Shown in pieces: positions 7,654 through 17,111 of a DNA stretch of 43,634 bases (position 1 is the first letter of the stretch; each line of letters opens with the position of its first letter). This DNA comes from a virus. The stretch covers positions 1 through 43,634 of IMG/VR virus record IMGVR_UViG_3300035698_011561; one strand, given 5' to 3'. The position numbers and the translations under genes are program-made. The notes below the pieces were generated by a model, which did no database searches, had not been told where the DNA came from, and was given only the letters and a program-made list of their open reading frames with translations.

Positions 7654-8439
7654 TTAAGTTTGGATTTCGTAACCGCTCACAGTGAGCGTGTAGGGGAATG
7701 AACTCCTACCTGAACTCTCTTCGTATTCTCCATGAGTGCCGACATTACCGAAGAACTTGGCACCCTCTTTCTTGTCTCTGGCAATGCTACCTGCCAGCGC
7801 CCGAACAAAGTCATCCCAATGTGGCCCGCGCTCGTCATTCAGTGTGGCGCTTGCCATTGCCAGGATGGACAAACGCAGCGTTTCTCCATGCTTCATGGAC
7901 CCCACCGGATACAAATTCTCAGTCGTTAGTTTGTTAATCAGCGCTGCGTATTTGTACCCAAGGGGGTAAGCGTCATCCGGAATCGGATACCACATGACCT
8001 CTCTTCGCTGGCCCAATGCTCCGGTCCCTGCCTTAATTCTGATAGCAGCAACCCGTGGGCGTCCTGATTCGTCGATGCGCTCCCGCAACTTTCTGATCTT
8101 GCCCTCACCGACATCAGCCAAGATCGAGGGAACTTGGGCGTCTGCCTCAAAGGTAAAGCCGTCGATCAGCCGACCGAAATCATCGGGTAAATCCTGTTCG
8201 GCGTCATCTTCCGCCGTGTCAAGCGTAGTGCTAGGACGCAAGAAAGACCATTCGTAGCCCGCCTCTATGCCCTCACTCGCCAGCGGATATAGGAATTGGC
8301 GGTAGCCGTTATTCACAATCCGATCCAGCATCACTTGTTCGGCATCGGTTGTATCAGTGTAGTCGGCCTCACCGTGTCCGAAATAGGAAGCGGCGTTCAT
8401 CAAGTCAACGTATGTCAACGACAGGGTTGAATCAGCCAT
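7654..8439 (-). CDS. Head-tail adaptor protein candidate
   Basis: The product is 261 residues. The N-terminal part has an early helix and a phrase NNGYRQFLYP...YEWSFLRP that resembles adaptor proteins binding below the portal in podoviruses (P22 gp4 and T7 gp11 type), in which short helices with conserved aromatic residues are followed by an acidic linker (DTAEDDAEQDLPDDF). The middle contains MWYPIPDDAY and YAALINKLTTENLYPVGSMKHGETL, again common in that group. It follows the coat and decoration genes, as expected. The match is from remembered family style, so the confidence is moderate. Confidence 0.6.
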   Translation of the reverse strand: MADSTLSLTYVDLMNAASYFGHGEADYTDTTDAEQVMLDRIVNNGYRQFLYPLASEGIEAGYEWSFLRPSTTLDTAEDDAEQDLPDDFGRLIDGFTFEADAQVPSILADVGEGKIRKLRERIDESGRPRVAAIRIKAGTGALGQRREVMWYPIPDDAYPLGYKYAALINKLTTENLYPVGSMKHGETLRLSILAMASATLNDERGPHWDDFVRALAGSIARDKKEGAKFFGNVGTHGEYEESSGRSSFPYTLTVSGYEIQT

Positions 8440-8445
8440 TTTGAG

Positions 8446-8892
8446 TTACCCCGCTTTTCTGGTATCCGAAAGCAAGACCTCTGAAAACTTCTTGTGGCCG
8501 TCGATCTTCACTCTGATGCGTATGGCCTCATTGGTTCCCACTTCGCATTCCTCAATGTAGATGCCAGTGACATCCTTGCCGTCCTTGACCGTCGTTATCT
8601 TGTCTCCTGCCTTCAGGTCAGTCGGCGGAACGTCCGGAATATTCACAATTGGTACGCCATGGAAAGTCGGACCTTCTTCTTCTTTCGGCTCTGCTTCCTG
8701 CTTCTGCGGTTCGCAATCGGCAATGATCGTCAGAAGGATTAGCTCGGTAGTCGAAACGGCTCCGTCGCTGCAAATGTCCTTCATGCGGCGATGCCGGTTA
8801 TACAATTCCGTCAGCTTGGCTGGAATTATATCGCCTACCTGAAGACTCAGTATTCTCCGAAAATCCTCTGCAACATGTTCTGGTATTTCCAT
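8446..8892 (-). CDS. Hypothetical 148-residue protein between coat and adaptor genes
   Basis: The family is not recognised. The N-terminal half is helical (MEIPEHVAEDFRRILSLQVG), a central acidic linker (KQEAEPKEEEG) follows, and the C-terminal half (about residue 90 on) has alternating strands (DKITTVKDGKDVTGIYIEE, then AIRIRVKIDG) like a small beta-barrel. The Shine-Dalgarno is GGCGGTGAA. It lies 6 bases before the adaptor gene, so it is expressed with head-completion genes and may be a minor head protein. Confidence 0.55.
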   Translation of the reverse strand: MEIPEHVAEDFRRILSLQVGDIIPAKLTELYNRHRRMKDICSDGAVSTTELILLTIIADCEPQKQEAEPKEEEGPTFHGVPIVNIPDVPPTDLKAGDKITTVKDGKDVTGIYIEECEVGTNEAIRIRVKIDGHKKFSEVLLSDTRKAG

Positions 8893-8931
8893 TTCACCGC
8901 CTTTTACTGACTATTGATAAATAGGTTCGCA

Positions 8932-8952
8932 GGGGAGAGACCGCCTCTCCCC
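8932..8952 (-). terminator. GC-rich hairpin after the decoration-like gene, no T-tract
   Basis: GGGGAGAG and CTCTCCCC form an 8-bp stem with a 5-base loop, 20 bases beyond the stop of the 350-residue gene. Its sequence and position closely echo the hairpin at 4982-5006. Without a T-run it may protect the 3' end of an abundant transcript. Confidence 0.55.
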
Positions 8953-8971
8953 CGTGAACCTGAAAAGGTGA

Positions 8972-10024
8972 TTAGTTCTCTGCTGCGCCGCCAACTAGAC
9001 CGATGGTGCGCCAGATTCCGCACCATTCAAGGAACGCTGCATCATCGGCGTCATCCATGGTAAGGATATCGGTCAAGGAACTGCCGTCCAACGAGAGGCC
9101 ATTGGTATCGAGGTCAATGGTGAGGTCAGCCGAGGTTGACAAGCTGCCCATCAGGATCACGCCCTTTCTCGCGCCAAAGATCGTTTCGTCGGCCAGGTCA
9201 ATGTCAACATCAGCTTGAATGGCAAAGCCTCCATTGACATAGGTGATGCCACCGACCATGTGCGTTTGGTCATTGTTACCAGCATTCGCCGGAGTGATCC
9301 ATTCCACCAGACCAGATTCCTCGCCGTCAAGCAGTTCGCACAGGCAAACCGGGTTGCCGGTGAACACATAGTAGCTGACAAGAGCCGTGCTGCCAGCGGT
9401 CGCGTCCATCGCCGTTGCGGTCAGGACAACCGTGGTTTTATTCGTGATACTGGAGATGAAGTACAACCCCTGCTGGACCGCGCCGGTCGCGTCATCCTCA
9501 CCGCCGATGATAACAATGCTGTCGCCAACGGTGAAGTCGTCCGAATCCGTGACCGTCAGCGTCAGACCGTCGGCGCTCAAAACGCCAGTGCCGTCCTTAA
9601 CGCTTTCCAGAACCGCAGTAACCGTCTGGAGCGGAATCATCGAACCGCGACCGGGGAAGCCCTGATCGCTGAAGCGACCGGCAGACCTACCGCCCCCTGC
9701 CTGACAGGTCAGCATTCCGGTGTCAACCACCGTATCAGCGCCAACCGCAACGTCACAGACCGAACCGGGCAAGTTGATCGTGACAAGCTTCTCACCAGTG
9801 CTAGGAATGGTGTAATCATGGTCCAGAACACCGGCAAAGCGCTTGTTGTTTGACGAACTCGGCGCTTCAACCCGGTTGTCTCGTTCGCCATCGCGAGTTT
9901 CCGCCGTGCCATAATCACGATTGTAACAGACACCAGTGCCACGTTTGTAAACATCATTGGCAGTGCCAGTAAGCCATACCTGCTTCGGGATTTTAATGGC
10001 TTGAGAAATATGTCTTGCGCTCAT
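8972..10024 (-). CDS. Head decoration-like structural protein
   Basis: The product is 350 residues starting MSARHISQAIKIPKQVWLTG. An in-frame ATG lies 27 bases further upstream, but the start at 10024 has the better ribosome-binding site (AAAGGA, 7-base spacing). The sequence is rich in Val, Thr, Gly and Asp, with beta-strand phrases such as LTLTVTDSDDFTVGDSIVII that look like an inserted Ig- or SH3-type domain around residues 140-220. It directly follows the coat gene and is followed by a stable hairpin, both usual for abundant head proteins. It may decorate or stabilise the capsid. Confidence 0.55.
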   Translation of the reverse strand: MSARHISQAIKIPKQVWLTGTANDVYKRGTGVCYNRDYGTAETRDGERDNRVEAPSSSNNKRFAGVLDHDYTIPSTGEKLVTINLPGSVCDVAVGADTVVDTGMLTCQAGGGRSAGRFSDQGFPGRGSMIPLQTVTAVLESVKDGTGVLSADGLTLTVTDSDDFTVGDSIVIIGGEDDATGAVQQGLYFISSITNKTTVVLTATAMDATAGSTALVSYYVFTGNPVCLCELLDGEESGLVEWITPANAGNNDQTHMVGGITYVNGGFAIQADVDIDLADETIFGARKGVILMGSLSTSADLTIDLDTNGLSLDGSSLTDILTMDDADDAAFLEWCGIWRTIGLVGGAAEN

Positions 10025-10095
10025 TTCATGTTCCTTTCTAAAAGTTTGCAAAAAACCAGTTCAAACTACCACTGATTTGAAAGCATCTGCTTCTC

Positions 10096-11136
10096 TTATG
10101 CCTCGTAGAACACCGCTTGGCGCCGCAAGTCATCACAGACGATATTCCACACCATCGACACGATGACTGCGAAGCTATGCGGCTGATTCGGTAGACGATC
10201 AACCTTGATATCCTTCATAAACCAGTTCTTCAAGAAGAAAGCGTAGAAGTGGTTGAAGTCGATCATGTAAAGCGGGTTGTCGGTCTTGCTGTCGAAGTAC
10301 GGAACGTGTTGAATCGTCGCACCACGGAAAACCGGCATCTTGGTTGAAAGATCATACCCAAGACTGTCGTTGTTGCCCTTGGCAACGTTCTTGAGGGCAT
10401 ACCATGTGTCCCAATTGCAGAATATCCCTCTCGAATATCCCTTCCGGCCCATACCCGGCTCTGGCGCTGGGGCAACCCAATGGGTTAGACCAGCGGCTTT
10501 CTCCATCATGAAGATAAGACCCGTGTTCACGGTATCTCCGACACTGGTATACGCGCCAGTAAAGTTCTTGTGTCGCGCATAGTCGGCACTGGAGACACCG
10601 GCTCGACCACTCGAAAATCCGCTTGGGTCAGCGCCATTGAAACCAACACTGGCGTTTTTCGTAACCCAATATTCCATCCCGTACGGCGTATCGTTGTCAG
10701 TCGAACTGTCAGGGATTCCCGCAACTGATTCCTCGCCAAGTTCGACAACGGAGGTCAACATGCGGGATCTTTCCATCGAGACAAGATTAACGATTTCTTC
10801 CGGGCCGCTATTCATGCCTGGCTCGCGTTCGTCAAACAACATGTGGCCGTCCATGTAACACCAAGGCACAGTGCCTTCTTTCATGGCATCATTGCGCACA
10901 AACTTCATGGTGTTATGAAGTCCGGTATGTTGAGCGCTGTGGTTATGGTCCATGACATACCGCAAAGTAATGCCAAGACCAGAACTCAACTTCTCGTGTT
11001 TCTTCTTGGCGATTTGATTAAACAGAACATGCTCTTGCAAGTCTGTCATCTCGCCGATCCATTTACCCTTGTTGAGCTTTTTGTACGTCCCGATAACCGC
11101 ATCAGGCATTTCTTCTGGAGTAAGAACGGTTCCCAT
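10096..11136 (-). CDS. Major capsid protein
   Basis: The product is 346 residues behind a strong ribosome-binding site (GAAAGGAAGGAACA). It begins MGTVLTPEEMPDAVIGTYKK and has the composition of a coat protein: mixed alpha/beta, many aromatic residues and a long helix region followed by beta segments near the C-terminus (SFAVIVSMVWNIVCDDLRRQ). It lies straight after an acidic coiled-coil scaffold candidate and two genes after the portal, the standard order in tailed phages. Coat identity is inferred mainly from this order and from similarity in style to podovirus coat proteins. Confidence 0.75.
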   Translation of the reverse strand: MGTVLTPEEMPDAVIGTYKKLNKGKWIGEMTDLQEHVLFNQIAKKKHEKLSSGLGITLRYVMDHNHSAQHTGLHNTMKFVRNDAMKEGTVPWCYMDGHMLFDEREPGMNSGPEEIVNLVSMERSRMLTSVVELGEESVAGIPDSSTDNDTPYGMEYWVTKNASVGFNGADPSGFSSGRAGVSSADYARHKNFTGAYTSVGDTVNTGLIFMMEKAAGLTHWVAPAPEPGMGRKGYSRGIFCNWDTWYALKNVAKGNNDSLGYDLSTKMPVFRGATIQHVPYFDSKTDNPLYMIDFNHFYAFFLKNWFMKDIKVDRLPNQPHSFAVIVSMVWNIVCDDLRRQAVFYEA

Positions 11137-11171
11137 TGTTCCTTCCTTTCAAACTGTGAAAGGGTCAAGCG

Positions 11172-12149
11172 TTATTTCTCATAGTATTCAGCGTTAAGAT
11201 ATCTAACGGCCTCGGCCTCAAGATCCTCTTCCGTGTTGGAATCGTTGGCTACATCGAATTGCCCGGTTGAAGTTCTGGGCTGCGCGATTGCCTTCTTGGA
11301 GCGCGTTTCCGCCGCTTTCTTTTGAACTTGACCCTTTGCTTTGTCAGCAATTTTAGAGAACCCGGAATCTAAGGCTCGCTTAAATGTCTCGGCTCGGGTG
11401 ATATTCTCGCCTTCATCCTTTGCATCCTGTTCGACAAGTTCAATATGACGCTGGAGTTTGTCCCGCATCGTTTTCTGCTTGCCTTCCTGGAGATCGGCGT
11501 AAGTACCTGAACCAAAAACATCAACGTATTCCTTGCCGAGTTCGACAATCCTACCATCGACCCACGTATCCTGTGAATCAATGCTCTGCTTGAGATTCTT
11601 GATAGAGTCCTGCTGCTGGGCGATTATCTGCTTCATAGCCTTGAAGCCATCCACAACCTCCTCTGGATGTTCCTCTGGATCTAAGTCAGGAATATCCTTC
11701 AGCAGATCATCCTCTTCCTCTCCGTCCTCATCCTCCGATTCCTTGCCGGAAGACTCCGCTCTTTTGTTGGCTGCTTCCTGCCGCTCGACAACACCCTCAA
11801 GGCGTCCGGTTTTCCCGATTGCCTGGGCGTCACCCAGAGACATGCCAGAACGTACCGCTCGTTCAATCAAGGATTCGTCTGCGACGAGATCTTTGTCTTC
11901 GCCTTCGTCATCCCCATCCTCGTCACCCTTGCTGTCCAGATCATCATCTTGGGCAGCGTCCTTCTTGTCCGCTTTGTCTGCGGGTTTCTTCTCTTCACCA
12001 GACTCTTCCGACTCCGTAACGTTTTCATCGACCTGGGCATCAATAATTTTATCAACCTGATCCATGAAAGAGGTGTCGCTACTTTTGTCGTCCGATTCAG
12101 ATTCAGATTCAGATTCCGTTGCCGGATCTTTTTCCGGTTTCGTATCCAT
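11172..12149 (-). CDS. Capsid scaffolding protein
   Basis: The product is 325 residues. The first 170 are extremely acidic and low in complexity (ESESESESDDKSS, DEDGDDEGEDKD), followed by a long helical segment (about 175-275, FKAMKQIIAQQQDSIKNLKQ) and a basic C-terminus (KKAAETRSKKAIAQPRTS). Acidic disordered start, coiled centre and basic coat-binding tail are the known plan of phage scaffolding proteins, which guide coat assembly and then leave the prohead. It lies immediately upstream of the coat gene with AAGGAG before its start. Confidence 0.8.
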   Translation of the reverse strand: MDTKPEKDPATESESESESDDKSSDTSFMDQVDKIIDAQVDENVTESEESGEEKKPADKADKKDAAQDDDLDSKGDEDGDDEGEDKDLVADESLIERAVRSGMSLGDAQAIGKTGRLEGVVERQEAANKRAESSGKESEDEDGEEEDDLLKDIPDLDPEEHPEEVVDGFKAMKQIIAQQQDSIKNLKQSIDSQDTWVDGRIVELGKEYVDVFGSGTYADLQEGKQKTMRDKLQRHIELVEQDAKDEGENITRAETFKRALDSGFSKIADKAKGQVQKKAAETRSKKAIAQPRTSTGQFDVANDSNTEEDLEAEAVRYLNAEYYEK

Positions 12150-12151
12150 AC

Positions 12152-12532
12152 TTAATACTCCTTGCCATCACTGTTGGCATCACCATAACCGCCATCAAAA
12201 TCAGTTGCGCCGACCAGTTCGGCGTATTTCTTCTTATGTAATTTGCCTGTAAACTCCGGCTTCCCCCTTTCATCAAAGTGTGTGGGTACTCCGTGTTCAG
12301 AGGCGAATTTCATATACTGTTGTCGTTGTGTCGGATGCACCGCCAAGGCAGATGATTTCATCGGCCAGGTCGAAGGACGCAATCCGCCCTGCCCAGCATA
12401 TTCCGCCGGTGTGCATCGTTTGCATTTGGCACCATCGGGCGCGGTGATCGTCTTCGGCTGTTTACCCAGACCACAAACACGTTCGATAATTTCGTTGGTT
12501 TTCGGATGAACATAGCAGTAGGTTCCTGGCAT
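12152..12532 (-). CDS. FmdB-type zinc-ribbon protein of the portal-scaffold interval
   Basis: The product is 126 residues. It contains cysteines at C6, C20, C37 and C40 (MPGTYCYVHPKTNEIIERVC, KCKRC), suited to one zinc ribbon like those called FmdB. Its C-terminal half (HPTQRQQYMKFASEHGVPTH, then TGKLHKKKYAEL) is a pattern I have seen in phage genes that lie between portal and scaffold. The start overlaps the portal stop by one base (TAATG), so translation is coupled. The molecular role is unknown. A regulatory or assembly role is possible. Confidence 0.65.
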   Translation of the reverse strand: MPGTYCYVHPKTNEIIERVCGLGKQPKTITAPDGAKCKRCTPAEYAGQGGLRPSTWPMKSSALAVHPTQRQQYMKFASEHGVPTHFDERGKPEFTGKLHKKKYAELVGATDFDGGYGDANSDGKEY

Positions 12533-14313
12533 TATCCAACACTCCTTGAAAGCGCGTCTTTTTCCGCTGGCTGCGCATCGCCGCCCATCAAAATTTGACT
12601 CAGGGTCGCATCCTGACCAGACCGACTTGCCCCCGGTATGCTTCTGCGAGTATAATTTCTGGTTGTCTCCGCTGGCTTACCCATCGGGTTCGGATTACCG
12701 GTTGGCCCTTGTCCGGTATCGCCCTGAAGCTCCGGGTCAACCGGAACAATAAGCTGCTCCAATTCCGGCAAGTTGGTGTAATCTGAAATCATCAGGTTCA
12801 GACGCCGCACATCCAAGGTCAAGCCTTGCGCCTGGAAGAACGGTTGAAGCGGCCCATAGAACTCCGTTATAATGCTATTTAACTTCTGCACTTTGCCCGC
12901 AGGGTTGTCCTCGCGCATACTCTGAGCATTGATGGAGAAATTGAGGTTGAGGAAATCGCCCTGGCGCGTCTCACGGCTCCAAAGGATCGGAATGACCACA
13001 TCGGTTCCCGGAACTGCCTTCTCAAGAATGCGCTCACGCGCCGCGTCGGTCCATTCGTACCATGAAATCTGCTTGAAAATTCCTTCTGCGAATTCCTCTG
13101 TCGCTTCCTGCATGTCGGCAATTTGGGCGCTGGCAGATTGGGCAAGCATTTTATCCTGCCCGATGGTATCTGACATCGGTGAAAGACCGCCCATGCTGTC
13201 CAGGTTCCCCGCTGCCCATGAAAACATATTCCTGACCTGAAGCAGAAGCGCGAATATCTCTTGGTCAACGCCACCAGCTTCGATTTTCTCCGGCTTCTGT
13301 CCGGTCCATTTCATCCCGGACCCATCTTTCGCCTTGCTGAAATTATTGGCGCTTTCCTCATCGCTGAAGCCAACCACGCGCTTCTGCGCCTTGGCCTGTT
13401 CGGCAACGCGCAAGAACAAGCTGCTCGCAAGTTCCTGTAGGTTTTTGAGTACCGAGAACGGCGGCAGTGGCATGGCATTGTCAGGAACTCCGGTAAACCA
13501 CAACGAATGATACGGGTCTTCTTGCGGTGAACCAAGCTCAACCACGCCCATCGGGCGTTCAGGTTTATTTACGATATAGGTAACGAGTAGCCGTTCTTTC
13601 ACAAGCCAAACGTCACGCATCGCAATTTTATCGGTCAGACTTTCATCGCCGGAACCCGGAGCATGACTGATTGCTTCAGCGCGTTCCTCACCATGGTCCC
13701 CATGGACACCCATTTCATCTTGAGTGAGTTCGAGCCTTTTCGCCTTTGGGTATCTCGCTTCCAGTTCATCTTTTGAAAGATAATAGGTGTTTCCCTTGAA
13801 AGCAGGTTCGTAGGCCGATCTCGAAGACATGTCCTGGAAATAATCGTCAAAGCTGACGAACTTAACAAACGGCTCGGTGACATCCAACTCATCTTCTTCA
13901 TCACCCTTGACCTTTTGTCGGCCCGTTACTTCCAAGCCTACTTTAACCGTCGCCATCGGAGAGAAAAGCGCCTCTGTCACTGCCCAGCGTAAACTCCGAC
14001 CAAGTTTGGTTTCAATCGCCGCTTCCTTGCAGGCTAGAGATAGATTCGCGCCTTGATGCCGCAACTCAGCAAAAGGACTGGTGATTTTGGCTGTCGGCGC
14101 CCTGACAACCATTTGACGGACGTAAATGTTAGTGGCAAGATTGAGTAGGTTAAGGTAAACTTCCTTTGTTTCGCCATCATCACTATATCCGTCACCGCAA
14201 AAAAGGCTTATCAGCTTCGCACGTTTCTCCCTGAAGGGAACCATTTTGCGAATGCCTTCATCAATCGCATGCACCAGCTTTTTGAAATCTTTTTCATTCC
14301 AAGGATTTATCAT
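12532..14313 (-). CDS. Portal protein
   Basis: The product is 593 residues, the usual length for podovirus portals, which form the 12-fold ring at the DNA entry vertex. The N-terminal region (MINPWNEKDFKKLVHAIDEG) leads to a helix-rich body with the phrases YLNLLNLATNIYVRQMVV and FVSFDDYFQDMSSR. The middle carries ILWSRETRQGDFLNLNFSIN and the end is Gln/Pro/Gly-rich. It sits between TerL and the scaffold. Its start directly abuts the TerL stop, with no gap. The order TerL-portal-scaffold-coat leaves little doubt. Confidence 0.85.
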   Translation of the reverse strand: MINPWNEKDFKKLVHAIDEGIRKMVPFREKRAKLISLFCGDGYSDDGETKEVYLNLLNLATNIYVRQMVVRAPTAKITSPFAELRHQGANLSLACKEAAIETKLGRSLRWAVTEALFSPMATVKVGLEVTGRQKVKGDEEDELDVTEPFVKFVSFDDYFQDMSSRSAYEPAFKGNTYYLSKDELEARYPKAKRLELTQDEMGVHGDHGEERAEAISHAPGSGDESLTDKIAMRDVWLVKERLLVTYIVNKPERPMGVVELGSPQEDPYHSLWFTGVPDNAMPLPPFSVLKNLQELASSLFLRVAEQAKAQKRVVGFSDEESANNFSKAKDGSGMKWTGQKPEKIEAGGVDQEIFALLLQVRNMFSWAAGNLDSMGGLSPMSDTIGQDKMLAQSASAQIADMQEATEEFAEGIFKQISWYEWTDAARERILEKAVPGTDVVIPILWSRETRQGDFLNLNFSINAQSMREDNPAGKVQKLNSIITEFYGPLQPFFQAQGLTLDVRRLNLMISDYTNLPELEQLIVPVDPELQGDTGQGPTGNPNPMGKPAETTRNYTRRSIPGASRSGQDATLSQILMGGDAQPAEKDALSRSVG

Positions 14314-16221
14314 CTACCAATCCTTTCTCTGTCCAGCCTTCTCAAGTTCCTCTTGTTCAAAGCGCCAGGCAGGGCTCATCCATGGAGATTCGGGAGTCTC
14401 GGTCTTGATTTCATGCGGCTTGAACGTCAGTAAGCGGCTGGCAAGCGCATCGGCAATCACTTCGTCACCATGGGCTTCCCTGGCTCCAGTTGGGTCTTGG
14501 CTATTAGCTGCGCCGGAATGCTCGACCCCGCCACCGGGATTGACCACGAATTTCAAGGTTTCCTTCATGCCGTTTTCAGAAGGATTTATGTACTGCCGAT
14601 CTCCCAAAGCGCTGCGGTAATCATCCAGCAGCACTCCGCGATCCGCGGTATTCAGAAAATATCCTGGCTTCTTACTGATCCGCTGGCGCACCTGCCCCTC
14701 ATCGGTTCGATAGTAAATTCTCGAATATCTCTGCTCCACAACCTGCTTGCAGAAAAGTTCTCCGGCAGGACCAGAACCATCCCAGACCATAAATCCGTTG
14801 TTGAACCATTTTGCCAGCGCCACCGTCGCGTCAGCAAAATCCTTGGGGCCAGTATGCGAGTCTATCCAACAAGCCACCTTCTTGCCAGTGGTGAGATCGA
14901 CAACACAAGTCACTGAATTCGATGCCCCCGTGCCAAGCGATACGTCCGAACCTAATCCGAATTTCTTGCCCTCGAAAAACGCCCGGTCAACAAGCATTCC
15001 GCCCTGACCGGCAATATTAAACCAAAGCTGAAGCGGACCCTTCGGATCTTCAACAAAACACTCCGGCTCCAGCGTGACTTTGTTGTAGGATAGCCTACCT
15101 CGCAACATCGGGGGTATGCAGTATTCCTCAATCAACATCATAATAAATTGCTGATCGAAATACTGATAGGCCGAACCAAGAAAATCAATGTCTAGTTCCT
15201 GCCCTACCTCCTGGCTGGAGACACAACGCGCACATTCAGTGTCGTACCACGGAGAACGCAGTTTGCCATCAAGAATAAACGGATATTCTTCAGGGAAGAT
15301 GAATTCTCGCGTCTCACGCCATTCCTTCCGGGCGGTCTTGACAACGCCTTCAAATTCGGTGTCCAATAACTTCACATGGAAAAGCCCGTCCGGCCCCTTC
15401 TCGCTGGTGTAAAGACCCACGTTGTAAACCGGGTGGCTACTCCAATGCAAGCGGACTACCTTCGCCATGCTTTCATGGACAACATCGTAGAACGCATTGG
15501 CAACGCCCTGCGGCGTCGAAGGGAAAATACGGCATCTGGTAACATCCCTGGATGACCGAAGCGCCTGATATCCTTCGTTTGGCTTAAACGCAGCGAGTTC
15601 GTCCGCAACCAGCGCCGTCAGTCTGCCGCTACGGAAAATGTCTCCAGTCGTACCCTGCCCGTCAATCGTGGTGCCGGTATCCGCGTTCTTGAAGTGCAAA
15701 ACTCTGCGTCCGGGATCTTTCCAGCCAAGATGACGCCCGGTAGGCAGTAGCCACCGCGGCTGATTGTTGTGCAGATAATCAATCTTCCACATCATCGTAC
15801 TGGAATTTCCGATCTCATCAACACAATCTGAATTGCGGCTGACCATGCCAAACGCCAAGGTTAGAGGCGAGAAATGCCAAAAGTGTTCAACAACAGAAAT
15901 AGCCTTCCATGTTGCCCCCATTGTCCTGCTCTTGGGAAAAGCAAGATCATAGCCTTTGTCAATTGCATCAATCAATTCAGCAACAGCCTCGTCTTGAAAT
16001 TCCCTGTAAGTGATAAACGGCTTCTGAGGCATTTTGGTATCACGCGGATCGTAGGTGAATCCAAAACCGTTCAGGTAGAATAGGCAGTCTTCGGCGCACA
16101 TCTGACGCATCGCAGCAGCAAAATCCTCGTCATGGGCAGCTTCCCGCAAGACCTTCTTGCGCCACTTCAAGTTCGCCTTGAAATCCTTGGGAATCATCTC
16201 GTAGTGAGGAAAATTAGCCAT
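14314..16221 (-). CDS. terL: Terminase large subunit (DNA-packaging ATPase and nuclease)
   Basis: The product is 635 residues. The ATPase domain has a deviant Walker A (KSRTMGAT, residues 97-104), a Walker B ending in DE (LTALVADE, 201-208) and a coupling motif (FPSTPQG, about 233-239). The C-terminal nuclease domain has the expected acidic residues spread over SDVSLGTGAS, FMVWDGSGPAGE and AHGDEVIADALA. The motor binds the portal and packages and cuts concatemeric DNA. The gene follows a TerS candidate and directly precedes the portal. The motif set makes this the most secure call in the window. Confidence 0.95.
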   Translation of the reverse strand: MANFPHYEMIPKDFKANLKWRKKVLREAAHDEDFAAAMRQMCAEDCLFYLNGFGFTYDPRDTKMPQKPFITYREFQDEAVAELIDAIDKGYDLAFPKSRTMGATWKAISVVEHFWHFSPLTLAFGMVSRNSDCVDEIGNSSTMMWKIDYLHNNQPRWLLPTGRHLGWKDPGRRVLHFKNADTGTTIDGQGTTGDIFRSGRLTALVADELAAFKPNEGYQALRSSRDVTRCRIFPSTPQGVANAFYDVVHESMAKVVRLHWSSHPVYNVGLYTSEKGPDGLFHVKLLDTEFEGVVKTARKEWRETREFIFPEEYPFILDGKLRSPWYDTECARCVSSQEVGQELDIDFLGSAYQYFDQQFIMMLIEEYCIPPMLRGRLSYNKVTLEPECFVEDPKGPLQLWFNIAGQGGMLVDRAFFEGKKFGLGSDVSLGTGASNSVTCVVDLTTGKKVACWIDSHTGPKDFADATVALAKWFNNGFMVWDGSGPAGELFCKQVVEQRYSRIYYRTDEGQVRQRISKKPGYFLNTADRGVLLDDYRSALGDRQYINPSENGMKETLKFVVNPGGGVEHSGAANSQDPTGAREAHGDEVIADALASRLLTFKPHEIKTETPESPWMSPAWRFEQEELEKAGQRKDW

Positions 16222-16305
16222 GTCACTTCGCCTTGTTTTGATCGGAGTTATACCAAAGTAAAAATAAACTCAGAGGGGGATCTGCCAAGGCGTGTAACGT
16301 GGACC

Positions 16306-16443
16306 TCATGATTCGGCGGTTACACCCAGCCCCATCAAGTATCCGAGCATCAGAAAACCGATGGCCTTTAACTTCGTCTTGTGCATAAAACCAGTCTTTC
16401 CGCTGAGTGTATTGGTCCAGGGAAGTTCCGTTAATCCGCTCAT
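16306..16443 (-). CDS. Possible 45-residue membrane miniprotein between TerS-like and TerL genes
   Basis: This short open frame lies in the 279-base gap before TerL. The product starts MSGLTELPWTNTLSGKTGFM and ends with a hydrophobic span (KAIGFLMLGYLMGLGVTA). An internal ATG would give only the 26-residue membrane part. No convincing ribosome-binding site precedes either start, so the call is weak. The remaining gap (16222-16305) shows no further gene. Confidence 0.3.
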   Translation of the reverse strand: MSGLTELPWTNTLSGKTGFMHKTKLKAIGFLMLGYLMGLGVTAES

Positions 16444-16500
16444 CCCGGTATTCAAGAAACTACTGCTGGCTTTTTGCGAAAACAAGAATATTGGGGGACA

Positions 16501-17094
16501 TCAATCTCCTCCCTCGGCATCGGTCTTGATCTTCAAAAGTGTCTCACATGCCTTCACGATTGTCTCACCGTCAGCAATCACCTTCGAACTCGTATCTAAC
16601 TGGGCTCGGGCAGGAATCAACTTCACGTAAACCTTGTCCCAGAATTCGTGACGGCGACCAGCGCTAGGTCCGAATGATTTCCACATTCCCCAGGCTTCGG
16701 CACTCGGCGCGTCAGCCATCCTCACCGAACCACTCGGGGCGTTCAAGTGCTTCGCCACCCACGAAATTACATCGAGAATATCCGCATCCTTCTCGGCAAG
16801 CGCCTTGAATTCATCCACAGAACCGCTCTTGGCAGGGGGGGCTTCCTCTGGGGGAACATCGTGAATGTCGGTGTGAATCGTGTACCCCGCAGCAATCTTC
16901 TTGACGTTCGGTATCCGTGGCAACTCCTCACCATTCTTCTTCGCCTCCAAACGTGAACCAAATACCGCCTCCGACTCCAAATAAGCCTCCTTCGGCTTCA
17001 AACCCTCCTTCTTCAGCCGATCACGAAACTCACAAAAGTCGGTCCACATCCCCGACTGTATCAAGTTCTCTCTGAATTCTTCCGGTGTCTTCAT
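16501..17094 (-). CDS. Terminase small subunit candidate
   Basis: The product is 197 residues starting MKTPEEFRENLIQSGMWTDF behind AGGGGAAAC. An upstream in-frame ATG at 17133 is less likely, because the sequence before 17094 carries operator-like repeats and the ribosome-binding site fits the inner start. The N-terminus is helical with a DNA-binding style (CEFRDRLKKEGLKPKEAYLE), and the rest is helical with a Pro/Ser linker. As the first gene of the virion operon and next before TerL, it is where TerS is expected. There is no definite family match. It could also be an unrelated regulator. Confidence 0.5.
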   Translation of the reverse strand: MKTPEEFRENLIQSGMWTDFCEFRDRLKKEGLKPKEAYLESEAVFGSRLEAKKNGEELPRIPNVKKIAAGYTIHTDIHDVPPEEAPPAKSGSVDEFKALAEKDADILDVISWVAKHLNAPSGSVRMADAPSAEAWGMWKSFGPSAGRRHEFWDKVYVKLIPARAQLDTSSKVIADGETIVKACETLLKIKTDAEGGD

Positions 17095-17111
17095 GCAGTT
17101 TCCCCTAAAAC

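Noticed and set aside
11533-12060. 175-codon Ser-rich plus-strand frame
   Set aside because: It is the mirror of the acidic, Glu/Asp-rich scaffold gene.
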